Shown one piece after another: positions 34,857 through 43,619 of a stretch of DNA of 64,000 bases. The notes under the pieces are model-generated. The model was not told the DNA's origin and ran no database searches. It saw only the letters and a list, made by a program, of their open reading frames with translations. This DNA is from Armatimonadota bacterium. GTDB taxonomy: Bacteria > Sysuimicrobiota > Sysuimicrobiia > Sysuimicrobiales > Humicultoraceae. Each line of letters begins with the position of its first letter. The first letter of the stretch is position 1. The stretch lies in contig JAVHMA010000001.1 in assembly GCA_031081715.1 (NCBI GenBank), positions 1 through 64,000 of the forward strand, in the 5' to 3' direction. Both the position numbers and the translations under genes were made by a program.

Positions 34857-37133
34857 TTACTCCTGCACGTACACCACGCGGAGGATCTCGTCGATCGTCG
34901 AGATCCCCGACATCACCTTCTCCAGTCCGTCGTCGCGCAGGGTCTTCATCCCCTCGCGGATCGCCTGGGCCTTGATCTCCGTGGCCGAGGCGCGCCGGAC
35001 GACCATGTCGCGGATCGTGTCGCTGAGCACCAGCAGCTCGAAGATGCCGATTCGGCCCCGGTAGCCGCTGCCCCGGCAGTTGTCGCACCCCTGCCCACGG
35101 TAGAAGACCACGTCCGCGTCGAGCTCGATGTCGGCGCCCAGCCGGCCCAAGGCGTCTGCGGGCGGAGTGTAGGCGACCTTGCACCGGGGGCAGATCGAGC
35201 GCGCCAGCCGCTGCGCCAGCACCGCGATGACCGACGAGCTGATGAGGAACGGCTCGACCCCCATGTCGATCATGCGGGTCATCGCGCCCGCGGCGTCGTT
35301 GGTGTGGAGGGTGGAGAGGACCAGGTGACCGGTGAGCGCGGCCTGCACGGCGATCTCCGCCGTGTCCCGGTCGCGGATTTCGCCCACCATCACGATGTCG
35401 GGGTCCTGGCGGAGGATGCTGCGCAGGCCGCTCGCGAACGTCAGGCCGGCCTTGGGGTTCACCTGCACCTGGTTGACGCGCGGGAGCTGGTACTCGACCG
35501 GGTCCTCGACCGTGACGATGTTCCGGTCGAGGGTGTTGAGCTTCGTGAGCGTGGAGTAGAGGGTGGTGGTCTTGCCGCTGCCGGTGGGGCCGGTGACAAG
35601 CACCATGCCATGCGGCTTGCTGACCGCGGTCTCCCACTGCTGGAGCACGTCGCTGGGGAACCCCAGGCGCGACAGCCCGATCTGCGTGGACGACTGGTCG
35701 AGCACGCGCAGGACGACCTTCTCGCCGAACATCGTAGGCAGCGTCGAGACGCGCAGGTCGATGCTGCGGCCGTCCGCGACGAGGTGCACGCGGCCGTCCT
35801 GTGGCCGACGGCGCTCGGCGATGTCCATGTCCGACATGATCTTGATGCGCGAGACGAGCGCGGCCTTGAGATTCTGCGGCGGGTTCATCACGTCACGCAG
35901 CACGCCGTCCACACGGTAGCGGATCCACAGGCCGCCCCGGTGGGGCTCGATGTGGATGTCGCTGGCGCCCTGCTTCACCGCCTCGTCCACGATCAGGTTG
36001 ACGAGCTTGACGACCGGCGCTTCCTCGGTCAGGGCCTTGAGCTGCTCGACCGAGGGGCCGTCGTCGTCGCCGACCTCGACCGCGTAGTCGGTGACCGTCT
36101 CCCGCATCACCTTGTCGATGATGGTGTCCGCGAGCTGGTAGACGCGACCGAGCGCGGCGGTGATCTCTTCCTCGGTGGAGACGACCGGATCGACCTCCAG
36201 GCCGGTGATGAGCCGGACATCGTCCACGGCGATGACGTTGAGAGGGTCGGCGATCGCCAGGACCAGGCGTCCCTGCTGCTTGTCGATCGCGACGCACTTG
36301 TGCCGCACCGCGAGCGCATGCGGGATCAGGCGCCCGATCTCCGGGTCGATCCTGAGGTCGTCCAGCGCCTGGTAGGTGTAGCCCCACTGGGACGCCATGC
36401 CCTTGGCCAGCTCGACCTCGGTGACGGCGCCGGTGTCGCGGAGGATCTTGCCGATGCGCTCGCCGGTGCGCGTCTGGATCGCCAGTGCCTCGTCGAGCTG
36501 CTGCTGCGTGATGAACCCGTGCTGCAGCAAAATCTGCCCGAGCGTCTCGGTCTTCGTCCGCACGCGGTTGCCGCGCGCGGTTGCCGCGCGCTCCCGCGCG
36601 GCCTTGCCCTTGCCGCGCGGGTGCGGCTCGGCGTCCGGCGTGGCAGGAGGCGGGGGCGCGGCGGGCGGCGTGGCCGTAGGAGGGAGCGCAGATGCGGGGC
36701 CCGCGGGTTCCGACGCCGGTGCGGCGGGCGGGGGCGCCGCCGGCGCCGGGCCGGCCAGCTTCGCCTGGACCTCCGGGTCGTTGGGCGACACCGCGCCGGC
36801 CTGCTGGTAGGCCTCCAGGACGCGGTCGGTCTCGCCCCGGGCCAGGTGCTTATCGGCGGCGGTCAGGTACGCCAGGCCGGCCTCGTGGAAGGCACCCAGG
36901 GCCTTGTGGACTTCAGCCAGATCCCAGTAGACCCACGGCTCGTCGGCGTCGAGCTGCGCCAGGCGCAGGAACGCGTCGCGGGCGTCCTCGAGCCGGTCCA
37001 GGCGCCAGAACATCCGCGCGTCGGCGTAGCGGAACGCGCGCTCCAGCGTCAGGCTGTCGCGCTCCAGCCCCACCTCGCGCTTGAGCGTCTGCAGCGCGCC
37101 TTCGTCTCGCGATCGGTCAGGTGGTGCGGCCAC
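34857..37133 (-). CDS. pilB: GspE/PilB-family ATPase with N-terminal TPR-like region (copy 2)
   Basis: 758 residues from GTG 37133, which has GGAGG five bases upstream; a GTG at 37148 would add five residues but has no ribosome site. The N-terminal about 120 residues are TPR-like helices (RLAQLDADEPWVYWDLAEVH). A Pro/Ala linker and a basic patch follow, then the GspE N-domain (LGQILLQHGFITQQQLDEAL) and the ATPase core with Walker A GPTGSGKTTT near residue 515, Walker B DPDIVMVGEIRDRD and zinc motif CPRC...CDNC. It powers pilus extension or pseudopilus assembly. The c-di-GMP riboswitch directly upstream makes it the most clearly ligand-controlled pilus gene here. Confidence 0.93.
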   Translation of the reverse strand: MAAPPDRSRDEGALQTLKREVGLERDSLTLERAFRYADARMFWRLDRLEDARDAFLRLAQLDADEPWVYWDLAEVHKALGAFHEAGLAYLTAADKHLARGETDRVLEAYQQAGAVSPNDPEVQAKLAGPAPAAPPPAAPASEPAGPASALPPTATPPAAPPPPATPDAEPHPRGKGKAARERAATARGNRVRTKTETLGQILLQHGFITQQQLDEALAIQTRTGERIGKILRDTGAVTEVELAKGMASQWGYTYQALDDLRIDPEIGRLIPHALAVRHKCVAIDKQQGRLVLAIADPLNVIAVDDVRLITGLEVDPVVSTEEEITAALGRVYQLADTIIDKVMRETVTDYAVEVGDDDGPSVEQLKALTEEAPVVKLVNLIVDEAVKQGASDIHIEPHRGGLWIRYRVDGVLRDVMNPPQNLKAALVSRIKIMSDMDIAERRRPQDGRVHLVADGRSIDLRVSTLPTMFGEKVVLRVLDQSSTQIGLSRLGFPSDVLQQWETAVSKPHGMVLVTGPTGSGKTTTLYSTLTKLNTLDRNIVTVEDPVEYQLPRVNQVQVNPKAGLTFASGLRSILRQDPDIVMVGEIRDRDTAEIAVQAALTGHLVLSTLHTNDAAGAMTRMIDMGVEPFLISSSVIAVLAQRLARSICPRCKVAYTPPADALGRLGADIELDADVVFYRGQGCDNCRGSGYRGRIGIFELLVLSDTIRDMVVRRASATEIKAQAIREGMKTLRDDGLEKVMSGISTIDEILRVVYVQE

Positions 37134-37145
37134 TGACGCCTCCGG

Positions 37146-37183
37146 CACAAACGAACAGCGACCCGCGAGGGACGGGCCGCTGT
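37146..37183 (-). terminator. Terminator-like hairpin of riboswitch 3
   Basis: On the minus strand ACAGCGGCCCG and CGGGTCGCTGT form an 11-bp stem with one G-U pair (37183-37155), followed by TCGTTTGT. It sits between the aptamer and the ribosome site of pilB copy 2. GCCCG in its first arm can instead pair with CGGGC of the aptamer 3' strand. Confidence 0.72.
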
Positions 37184-37189
37184 AGAAGA

Positions 37190-37275
37190 CTGCTCCGGCA
37201 GCCCGGCCAGCCGGTCGCGCCCGCGCCGGCTCCTCGGCTTTGCGTCCCCGGATCGCTCCGGGTTTGCCCCTGCGG
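37190..37275 (-). ncRNA. Cyclic di-GMP-I riboswitch 3
   Basis: On the minus strand: GGCAAACC (37268-37261), a GCGA-capped stem (CCGGA-GCGA-TCCGG), GGACGCAAAGCC (37247-37236), a P2 arm, and GGCCGGGCTGCCGGAG (37208-37193). All conserved blocks of the c-di-GMP-I class are present in order. It precedes pilB copy 2, matching the known use of this class upstream of pilus genes in Clostridioides difficile. Confidence 0.92.
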
Positions 37276-37392
37276 GACTAGTCCCCAAAACTTCTGGGTA
37301 TATTCTGTCTTGCCCTTCTGAAGTTAGAATCAGGCTAGCACAAGGTTCAACCCGGTGCAAGCCAAGCTGGGGTGAGGATCAGGGGAGGTCCC

Positions 37393-38961
37393 ATGGAGCT
37401 CCACGAAGTGGAAGCGCGGCTCCTCAGCGGCCTGATTCGCGATCGGCACGCCATCACCATGGCGCTGAACTCGGGCTTCCACGTAGACGTGTTGCCGTCG
37501 CCGCAGGCGCGGCGCCTGGCCAAGGTGGTCCTGGACATCTACGGCACGCCCGGCACGGCGTTCGACGAGGTCACGCTGCGCGCCACGCTCATCGACCGCG
37601 GGGTACTCACCCCCGAGATGGAGCGCTACCTGAACTCGGTCCTGGCGGTGACGCCGCCGTCGGCCGGCGAGCTCATGGAGCTGACCGGGGTGCTCAAGGA
37701 GCGGGAGAGCCGGGAGCTGCTCGGGCAGATCCACGAGGCGATCGGCGGCTACCTGTTCCGCAACGAACGCCAGCAGGAAGACATCGTCCAGTTCACCACC
37801 GAGGCCATCACCAAGCTCATCGACATCCAGCGCCGGCGCAGCCACCGCCAGGTGGCGCCGATCGCCGAGGCGTTCGGACCGCTCATCGTGCCCCGCCACG
37901 TCTCGGGCGACGGCCTGCTGGGCTACTCGATCGCGCCCTACGAGCGGCTCAACACGCTGCTCTCCGGGCTGCGCCGGGGGTTCTACTACGGGCTGGCGGG
38001 CGCGCCGCGCCGCGGCAAGACCAACTTCGCCCTCGACCTGGCCGTGGCGGTGGCGCGCAACCACAAGATCCCGGTCCTGTTCTACACCTGGGAGCAGACG
38101 CGCCGCGTGCTGGCGGCCCGGCTCATCGCCAAGGAGACCGGCGTGAACCCCACGGCGATCCTGGTGGGGGCCACGCCCGAGGGCGAGGCGGTCTACGAGC
38201 GGCTCGCCGGGGCGCAGGAGCAGCTCGCGACCTACGGGCCCTACCTCCACCTGGTGGAGGCCGGCCGCAAGGAGACCCTCGATCGTATCCGCGCCCAGGC
38301 GCACAACCTGATGCAGGAGTTCGGCACCCAGGAGATCTGTATCTTCTTCGACTACCTCCAGAAGATCCCGCTGCCCGAGTACATGGACGACTGGAAGGCC
38401 CGCACCGACCTGATCTCAACCGAGCTGGCCGAGATGAGCCTGGAGCTCAACTGCCCGATCTTCGCCATCTCGCCGCTCGACAAGGAAGGGTGCCGGCTCG
38501 ACGAGCGGCCGCCGGACGACGCGCAGATGTTCGACGCCTACAACCGCCCGACCATGCACCACAGCATGGGCTCAGGCGACCTCGAGTACGATCTCGATGT
38601 CGCGATGGTGCTCGCCAAGGACTGGAAGGCCACGGCCGACCTCCGGCAGCTCATCGAGACCCGCGCGAAGGCCGAGGGCATCGAGACCGAGGACCTGCCG
38701 AAGGTGGACATCGTGGACCTCTTCGTGGACAAGAACCGCGACGCGCCGGAGGCGCCCTCCAACATCGTGCAGTACGCGTTCTTCGTCTCGCTGAACAAGT
38801 TCGTGGAGCTGGACTACAAGCTGGAGGCTGAGTACCGGCCGGAGTTCCACGGCTTCACGAAGATGCAGGAGATCTACACCTACCTGCGCGAGCACGGCTG
38901 GGGGCCGCAGCGCGACCTGGTGGCGGCGCCACGGGGCGGCGCCGGAGGGGGAGGCCGATGA
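37393..38961 (+). CDS. DnaB-type replicative helicase paralogue
   Basis: 522 residues; GGGGAGG lies four bases before the ATG. The N-terminal helical domain (VEARLLSGLIRDRHAITMAL, LRATLIDRGVLT) resembles DnaB-N. The RecA-like core has Walker A GAPRRGKTNFALDLAVAVA (near residue 203), a WEQTR segment, and Walker B ICIFFDYLQKIPLPE. It lacks the exact DnaB SMEMS motif and has a longer insert near the end (LEYDLDVAMVLAKDWKAT), so it is a divergent paralogue rather than obviously the replicative enzyme. It is divergent from pilB copy 2 and first in the MerR-pilB-pilT-pilC operon, an odd place for a helicase. Confidence 0.82.
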   Translation: MELHEVEARLLSGLIRDRHAITMALNSGFHVDVLPSPQARRLAKVVLDIYGTPGTAFDEVTLRATLIDRGVLTPEMERYLNSVLAVTPPSAGELMELTGVLKERESRELLGQIHEAIGGYLFRNERQQEDIVQFTTEAITKLIDIQRRRSHRQVAPIAEAFGPLIVPRHVSGDGLLGYSIAPYERLNTLLSGLRRGFYYGLAGAPRRGKTNFALDLAVAVARNHKIPVLFYTWEQTRRVLAARLIAKETGVNPTAILVGATPEGEAVYERLAGAQEQLATYGPYLHLVEAGRKETLDRIRAQAHNLMQEFGTQEICIFFDYLQKIPLPEYMDDWKARTDLISTELAEMSLELNCPIFAISPLDKEGCRLDERPPDDAQMFDAYNRPTMHHSMGSGDLEYDLDVAMVLAKDWKATADLRQLIETRAKAEGIETEDLPKVDIVDLFVDKNRDAPEAPSNIVQYAFFVSLNKFVELDYKLEAEYRPEFHGFTKMQEIYTYLREHGWGPQRDLVAAPRGGAGGGGR

Positions 38962-39239
38962 TCGTCGACAAGCGCGCGCCGATCTACCCGATCCGGACGG
39001 TCGCGCACCTCACGGGGGTCAACCCGCGTCGCATCCGGGCCTGGGAGGACCAGTACAACCTGCTGAGCCCGGCCCGCACGAGCGGCGGTCACCGCCTCTA
39101 CAGCGAGGAGGACGTCGAGCGCATCCGGTGGGTCAAGGCGATGGTCGATCGGGGCATGAGTCTGAAGGGCATCCAGCGGCTGCTGGAGACGCCGCGGCCG
39201 GCCGAGCTGGTCGGGGAGGGGCGGGGGACGGGCCGATGA
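38958..39239 (+). CDS. Short MerR-family transcriptional regulator
   Basis: 93 residues; ATGA overlap with the helicase. It contains a MerR winged-helix DNA-binding domain (YPIRTVAHLTGVNPRRIRAW, SGGHRLYSEEDVERIRWVKA, GMSLKGIQRLL) and almost nothing after it, so no effector or dimerisation coiled coil is present. It could work as a small DNA-binding partner for a neighbour or as a local regulator of the pilus genes. Confidence 0.9.
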   Translation: MIVDKRAPIYPIRTVAHLTGVNPRRIRAWEDQYNLLSPARTSGGHRLYSEEDVERIRWVKAMVDRGMSLKGIQRLLETPRPAELVGEGRGTGR

Positions 39240-39478
39240 AGGTCGAGATGGACCGCGAGCAGGTCGTCATCTTCACGCCGCACCACCGCATCGAGGGCGA
39301 GCTGCACCTGGCCAGCACCCAGCGGCTGTCGGACCGGATGAACCAGGCCAAGGACTTCCTGCCGATCACCTCGGCGCGGGTCTACTCGCTGGACGGGCGC
39401 CTGCTGTACGATACCGACGTCGTGATGGTCCACAAGGCTCACGTCGTTATGATGATGGAGCGCCATGAAACCCTCTAG
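39236..39478 (+). CDS. Small conserved protein, DUF6812-like
   Basis: 80 residues; ATGA overlap with MerR. Sequence features: VVIFTPHHRIEGELHLASTQ, RLSDRMNQAKDFLPIT, VMVHKAHVVMMME. It looks like a small beta-barrel-like domain of the sort found beside pilus ATPase genes in some deep-branching Gram-positive lineages; the DUF number is from memory and tentative. It overlaps pilB by 14 bases, so translation is coupled. Confidence 0.65.
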   Translation: MKVEMDREQVVIFTPHHRIEGELHLASTQRLSDRMNQAKDFLPITSARVYSLDGRLLYDTDVVMVHKAHVVMMMERHETL

Positions 39479-41174
39479 CATCAAGACCGCGCGGCGGCGC
39501 GTCCGCCTGGGCGAGCTGCTCGTCGAGGCGGGGCTGATCAGCCAGGCGCAGCTCCAGCAGGCCCTGGAGCAGCAGAACGCCACGGGCGAGCGCCTGGGCA
39601 AGGTGCTCGTCTCGATGGGGCTGGCGACGCAGGACTCCATCGCGCGGGCCGTGGCCAGCCAGCTCGGCATCGAGTACGTCAACCTCCAGACGGCCACCAT
39701 CCCCGAGGACGTGCTCACGGCGCTGCCCGAGCCCCTGATCCGGCGTTACCAGGTCGTCCCGGTGCGCCTGGAGGAGGAGGCGCTGGTGCTCGGGATGGTG
39801 GACCCGCTGGACATCGTGGCGCTGGACGACATCCGGCGCTTCGTGGACCGCGACATCGTCCAGGCCGCCATCACGCCCGACGGGTTCCAGGCGGTGGTGA
39901 ACCGCTACCCCGCGCTGGAGAGCTCGCTCGACCAGGTGATCCAGGAGATCCGGCCGAGCGACGTGGGCGAGGAGGAACCCAGCCTCGACCGGCTGCGCGA
40001 GGTCGTGGAGGACGCCCCGGTCGTCCGCCTGGTCAACCTGATGCTCGTGCAGGCGGTGCGCCAGGGCGCCAGCGACATCCATGTCGAGCCGCAGGAGCGC
40101 AACCTCCGCATCCGCTACCGCATCGACGGCACGCTCTACAACGTGATGACCGCGCCCAAGCACGTCCAGGCCGCGAGCACCAGCCGCATCAAGATCATGG
40201 CCAACATGAACATCGCCGAGCGGCGCGTGCCCCAGGACGGTCGGATCGAGCTGCGGGTGGACAACCGCGAGATCGACCTGCGCGTCTCCAGCATCCCGAC
40301 CACCTACGGCGAGAAGGTGGTCATGCGCATCCTGGACAAGCGGGCCGCGCTGGTCGGCATCGACAAGCTGGGGCTCATGGGTCCGGACGAGCGGCGGTTC
40401 GAGGCCCTCATCACCAAACCCTACGGGATCATTCTCATCACCGGCCCCACCGGCAGCGGCAAGACCACGAGCCTCTATGCCATCCTCAACCGCCTCAACA
40501 AGACCGAGGTCAACATCATCACCATCGAGGACCCGGTGGAGTACCAGCTCTCGGGCATCAGCCAGGTCCAGATCAACCCCAAGGCCGGGCTGACGTTCGC
40601 GAGCGGGCTCCGGTCGTTCCTCCGGCAGGATCCGGACATCATCATGGTGGGCGAGATCCGCGACGAGGAGACCGCGCGCATCGCGATCCACGCGGCGCTG
40701 ACCGGCCACCTGGTGCTCTCGACGCTCCACACCAACGACGCCCCCGGCGCGGTGGCGCGCCTGGTGGATATGGGGATCGAGCCGTTCCTGGTGTCGTCGT
40801 CGGTGATCGGGGTGGTCGCCCAGCGCCTGGTGCGGGTGCTCTGTCCCAAGTGCAAAGAAGGATACACGCCCCCGCCCGAGGTAGTGGCCCGCTACGGCCT
40901 GGCACGGCCCGACGAGCCGCCGCCCACGATCTACCGCGCCAAGGGCTGCGAGGCGTGCAATCACATCGGCTACAAGGGGCGGATCGGGCTGTTCGAGATC
41001 ATGCCCATGGAGGACGAGCTGCGGATGCTGGTGGTCAAGAGCGCGTCCGCCGATGCGATCAAACGCGCGGCGGTGGGGCTGGGGATGCGCACGCTCCAGC
41101 ACGACGGCGTCGCAAAGGTGGTGGCCGGCATCACGTCGCTGGAAGAGATGCTCCGCGTCGTGTTCGTCGAGTAG
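39465..41174 (+). CDS. pilB: GspE/PilB-family pilus extension ATPase (copy 3)
   Basis: 569 residues. MshE-type N-domain (RLGELLVEAGLISQAQLQQA), then the ATPase with GPTGSGKTTS near residue 327, Walker B DPDIIMVGEIRDEET, His box STLHTND and zinc motif CPKC...CEAC. It is followed by pilT and pilC, the standard motor order, and is therefore the most likely main pilus extension motor. Its core is nearly the same DNA as copy 1 (85 identical bases at 40615-40699). It uses an overlapping start within the small upstream gene. Confidence 0.95.
   Translation: MKPSSIKTARRRVRLGELLVEAGLISQAQLQQALEQQNATGERLGKVLVSMGLATQDSIARAVASQLGIEYVNLQTATIPEDVLTALPEPLIRRYQVVPVRLEEEALVLGMVDPLDIVALDDIRRFVDRDIVQAAITPDGFQAVVNRYPALESSLDQVIQEIRPSDVGEEEPSLDRLREVVEDAPVVRLVNLMLVQAVRQGASDIHVEPQERNLRIRYRIDGTLYNVMTAPKHVQAASTSRIKIMANMNIAERRVPQDGRIELRVDNREIDLRVSSIPTTYGEKVVMRILDKRAALVGIDKLGLMGPDERRFEALITKPYGIILITGPTGSGKTTSLYAILNRLNKTEVNIITIEDPVEYQLSGISQVQINPKAGLTFASGLRSFLRQDPDIIMVGEIRDEETARIAIHAALTGHLVLSTLHTNDAPGAVARLVDMGIEPFLVSSSVIGVVAQRLVRVLCPKCKEGYTPPPEVVARYGLARPDEPPPTIYRAKGCEACNHIGYKGRIGLFEIMPMEDELRMLVVKSASADAIKRAAVGLGMRTLQHDGVAKVVAGITSLEEMLRVVFVE
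40615..40699 (+). repeat. 85-base tract identical to 1823-1907
   Basis: Partner of the tract in pilB copy 1; includes all codons of FLRQDPDIIMVGEIRDEET with no synonymous change. Copy 2 of the ATPase differs at many positions in the same region, so the match is specific to copies 1 and 3. Confidence 0.85.
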
Positions 41175-41192
41175 GCAGGGGAGGCATCCGGC

Positions 41193-42380
41193 ATGCACAT
41201 CGAAGACCTGCTCCGCGAAGTCGTCACCGCCCAGGCGTCCGATTTGCACCTCACCTCCGGCATCAAGCCGACCATGCGGCTGTGGGGGAAGCTGACGCCC
41301 ATGGAGCACTACGACGTGCTCTCGGCGGAGGACACCTTCCAGCTCGGCTACAGCATGCTCAACACGTTCCAGAAGCAGAAGTTCGAGAAGTTCTGGGAGC
41401 TCGACCTGTCCTACGGGGTCCCCGGCCTCGGCCGGTTCCGCGTGAACATCTACCGGCAGCGCGGTGCGGTGGGCATCGCCATCCGTGTCATCCCGATGAC
41501 GATCCCCAGCGTCGAGGCGCTCAACCTGCCGCCCATCCTGAAGGAGCTCACGCGCAAGCCGCGCGGCCTGGTGCTGGTGACGGGCCCCACCGGCCACGGG
41601 AAGTCCACGTCGCTGGCGGCGATGATCGACTTCATCAACACCGAGCGCAGCGCCCACATCGTGACGGTGGAGGACCCGATCGAGTACCTCCACCAGCACA
41701 AGAAGAGCATCGTGAACCAGCGCGAGCTCGGATTCGACACGCAGTCGTTCCCCAACGCGCTGCGCGCCGTGCTGCGCGAGGACCCCAACGTCGTGCTCAT
41801 CGGTGAGATGCGCGACCTGGAGACCATCTCCGCCGCGCTGACCATCGCGGAGACCGGCCACCTGGTCTTCGCCACCCTGCACACCGCCAACGCGGCGCAG
41901 TCCATCGACCGCATTATCGACGTCTTCCCGCCCTACCAGCAGCAGCAGATCCGCATCCAGCTCTCGATGGTCATCGAGGCGGTCATCTCGCAGCAGTTGC
42001 TGCCGAACCTGCGCTACAAGAACCGCGGGGAGATCAGCCGCCCGGCCCCGGCGCGGGGCCGGCTGGGGAGCGCGACCGGCACCGTCTGGCCCAGCCTAGA
42101 GGAGGTGGGCCGCGTGCCGGCGGTGGAGGTCATGCTCGCGTCCCCGGCCATTCGCAACATGATCCGCGAGTCGAAGACGCACCAGATCGAGACCGCGATC
42201 CAGACCGGGGCGCAGCAGGGCATGCAGACGATGGACCAGTCGCTGCGCGACCTCTACCTGCGCAAGCTCGTCTCGCTCGACGACGCGCTGGCCCGGGCGA
42301 TCCACCCCGAGGAGCTGCGCAAGATGATCCGCGAGGCTGGCGGCGACGCGGGCGAGGCGCTCGCCCGCCTGCGGGCGTAA
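41193..42380 (+). CDS. pilT: Type IV pilus retraction ATPase PilT
   Basis: 395 residues. It begins MHIEDLLREVVTAQASDLHL, the PilT N-terminal domain, and has Walker A GPTGHGKSTS near residue 131 (His where most PilT have Ser), ASP box VEDPIEYLH, Walker B DPNVVLIGEMRD, His box FATLHTANA, and the PilT C-terminal AIRNMIRESKTHQI motif. It drives pilus depolymerisation and twitching. A Pro/Gly-rich insert (about 275-300) is longer than in E. coli or Pseudomonas PilT. A GGGGAGG site precedes the ATG. Confidence 0.96.
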   Translation: MHIEDLLREVVTAQASDLHLTSGIKPTMRLWGKLTPMEHYDVLSAEDTFQLGYSMLNTFQKQKFEKFWELDLSYGVPGLGRFRVNIYRQRGAVGIAIRVIPMTIPSVEALNLPPILKELTRKPRGLVLVTGPTGHGKSTSLAAMIDFINTERSAHIVTVEDPIEYLHQHKKSIVNQRELGFDTQSFPNALRAVLREDPNVVLIGEMRDLETISAALTIAETGHLVFATLHTANAAQSIDRIIDVFPPYQQQQIRIQLSMVIEAVISQQLLPNLRYKNRGEISRPAPARGRLGSATGTVWPSLEEVGRVPAVEVMLASPAIRNMIRESKTHQIETAIQTGAQQGMQTMDQSLRDLYLRKLVSLDDALARAIHPEELRKMIREAGGDAGEALARLRA

Positions 42381-42401
42381 GGGGCGGAGGGGGAGTCGGC
42401 C

Positions 42402-43619
42402 GTGGCGGTCTTCCGGTACAGCGCGAAGGACCAGACGGGGCGCATGATCTCCGGCGTCATCGAGGCGGACAGCGACGCCATGGTCGTGGACCGGCTGCGC
42501 GACATGGGCTTCTTCATCACGGCCCTGGAGCGCACGGTCGAGCGCACCGACATCATGCAGTACCTCCAGGGCCTGTTCGGCATCGGCCTCAAGGACCTGG
42601 CCATCTTCAGCCGGCAGTTCTCGACGATGGTGAACTCGGGCCTCTCGCTGGTCCGCACGCTGAGCATCCTCGAGCAGCAGACGGTGAACAAGCGGCTGCG
42701 CGAGATCACCGCGCAGGTGCGCGCCGACGTCGAGGCCGGCCGACCGCTGTCGGATGCCATGAGCAAGCACCCCAAGGCGTTCTCGTCGCTGTACGTCAAC
42801 ATGGTGAAGGCGGGCGAGACCGGGGGTGTGCTCGACGAGGTGCTCGACCGGGTCGCGACCTACCTGGAGAAAGAGCAGGCGCTGCGCAGCAAGATCCGCT
42901 CGGCCATGGTCTACCCGATCCTGCTGACTATCGCGGCGCTGGGCGGGCTGTTCTTCATGACCATCGTCATCCTGCCCCAGTTCGAGAACCTGTTCCGCGA
43001 GCTGGGCGGCTCGGGCACGCTGCCGCTACCCACCCAGATCGCCATCGCGGTCAGCGCCGGCATCCGGCGGTACTGGTACATCGGGCTGGTCGTCACGGTC
43101 GTGCTCGTCTACGTGCTCCGCCGCTACCTGCAGACGCCCGACGGCCGACAGCGCTACGACCGGTTCAAGCTCAAGATGCCGGTCCTCGGCGAGCTGAACC
43201 GCAAGATCGTGGTGGCGCGCTTCACGCGCACGCTCGGGACGCTGATCGCCAGCGGCGTGCCCATCATGCAGTCGCTGGAGGTCGTCTCGCGGGCCATCGA
43301 CAACACGGTCATCGGCCAGGCTATCGAGGCGGTGCGGGCGAGCATTCGCGAGGGCCAGACCATCGCCATCCCGCTCCAGTTCTCGGGCGTCTTCCCGCCC
43401 ATGGTGGTGCAGATGGCCAAGGTGGGCGAGGAGACCGGCCAGCTCGAGCAGATGCTCGAGAAAGTCGCCGACTTCTACGACGTCGAGGTGGAGACCACGG
43501 TCGCCAGCCTGACCTCGCTGCTGGAGCCGCTGCTCATCATCTTTATGGGCGTCATCGTGGGCGCGATGGTCATCGCGCTCTACCTGCCGATCTTCCAGCT
43601 CGCCACAGGCGGCCGGTAG
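42402..43619 (+). CDS. pilC: Type IV pilus inner-membrane platform protein PilC
   Basis: 405 residues from a GTG with GGAG upstream. Two GspF domains (residues about 65-190 and 270-390: FSRQFSTMVNSGLSLVRTLS and FTRTLGTLIASGVPIMQSLE) alternate with three membrane helices (SAMVYPILLTIAALGGLFFM, YWYIGLVVTVVLVYVL, and LIIFMGVIVGAMVIALYLPI). It connects the ATPases to the growing fibre. It lies 21 bases after pilT, completing the motor operon. Confidence 0.96.
   Translation: MAVFRYSAKDQTGRMISGVIEADSDAMVVDRLRDMGFFITALERTVERTDIMQYLQGLFGIGLKDLAIFSRQFSTMVNSGLSLVRTLSILEQQTVNKRLREITAQVRADVEAGRPLSDAMSKHPKAFSSLYVNMVKAGETGGVLDEVLDRVATYLEKEQALRSKIRSAMVYPILLTIAALGGLFFMTIVILPQFENLFRELGGSGTLPLPTQIAIAVSAGIRRYWYIGLVVTVVLVYVLRRYLQTPDGRQRYDRFKLKMPVLGELNRKIVVARFTRTLGTLIASGVPIMQSLEVVSRAIDNTVIGQAIEAVRASIREGQTIAIPLQFSGVFPPMVVQMAKVGEETGQLEQMLEKVADFYDVEVETTVASLTSLLEPLLIIFMGVIVGAMVIALYLPIFQLATGGR

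Noticed and set aside
37146-37148. GTG 37148 as start of pilB copy 2
   Set aside because: It lies in the T-rich tail of a hairpin with no ribosome site, whereas GTG 37133 has GGAGG five bases upstream.
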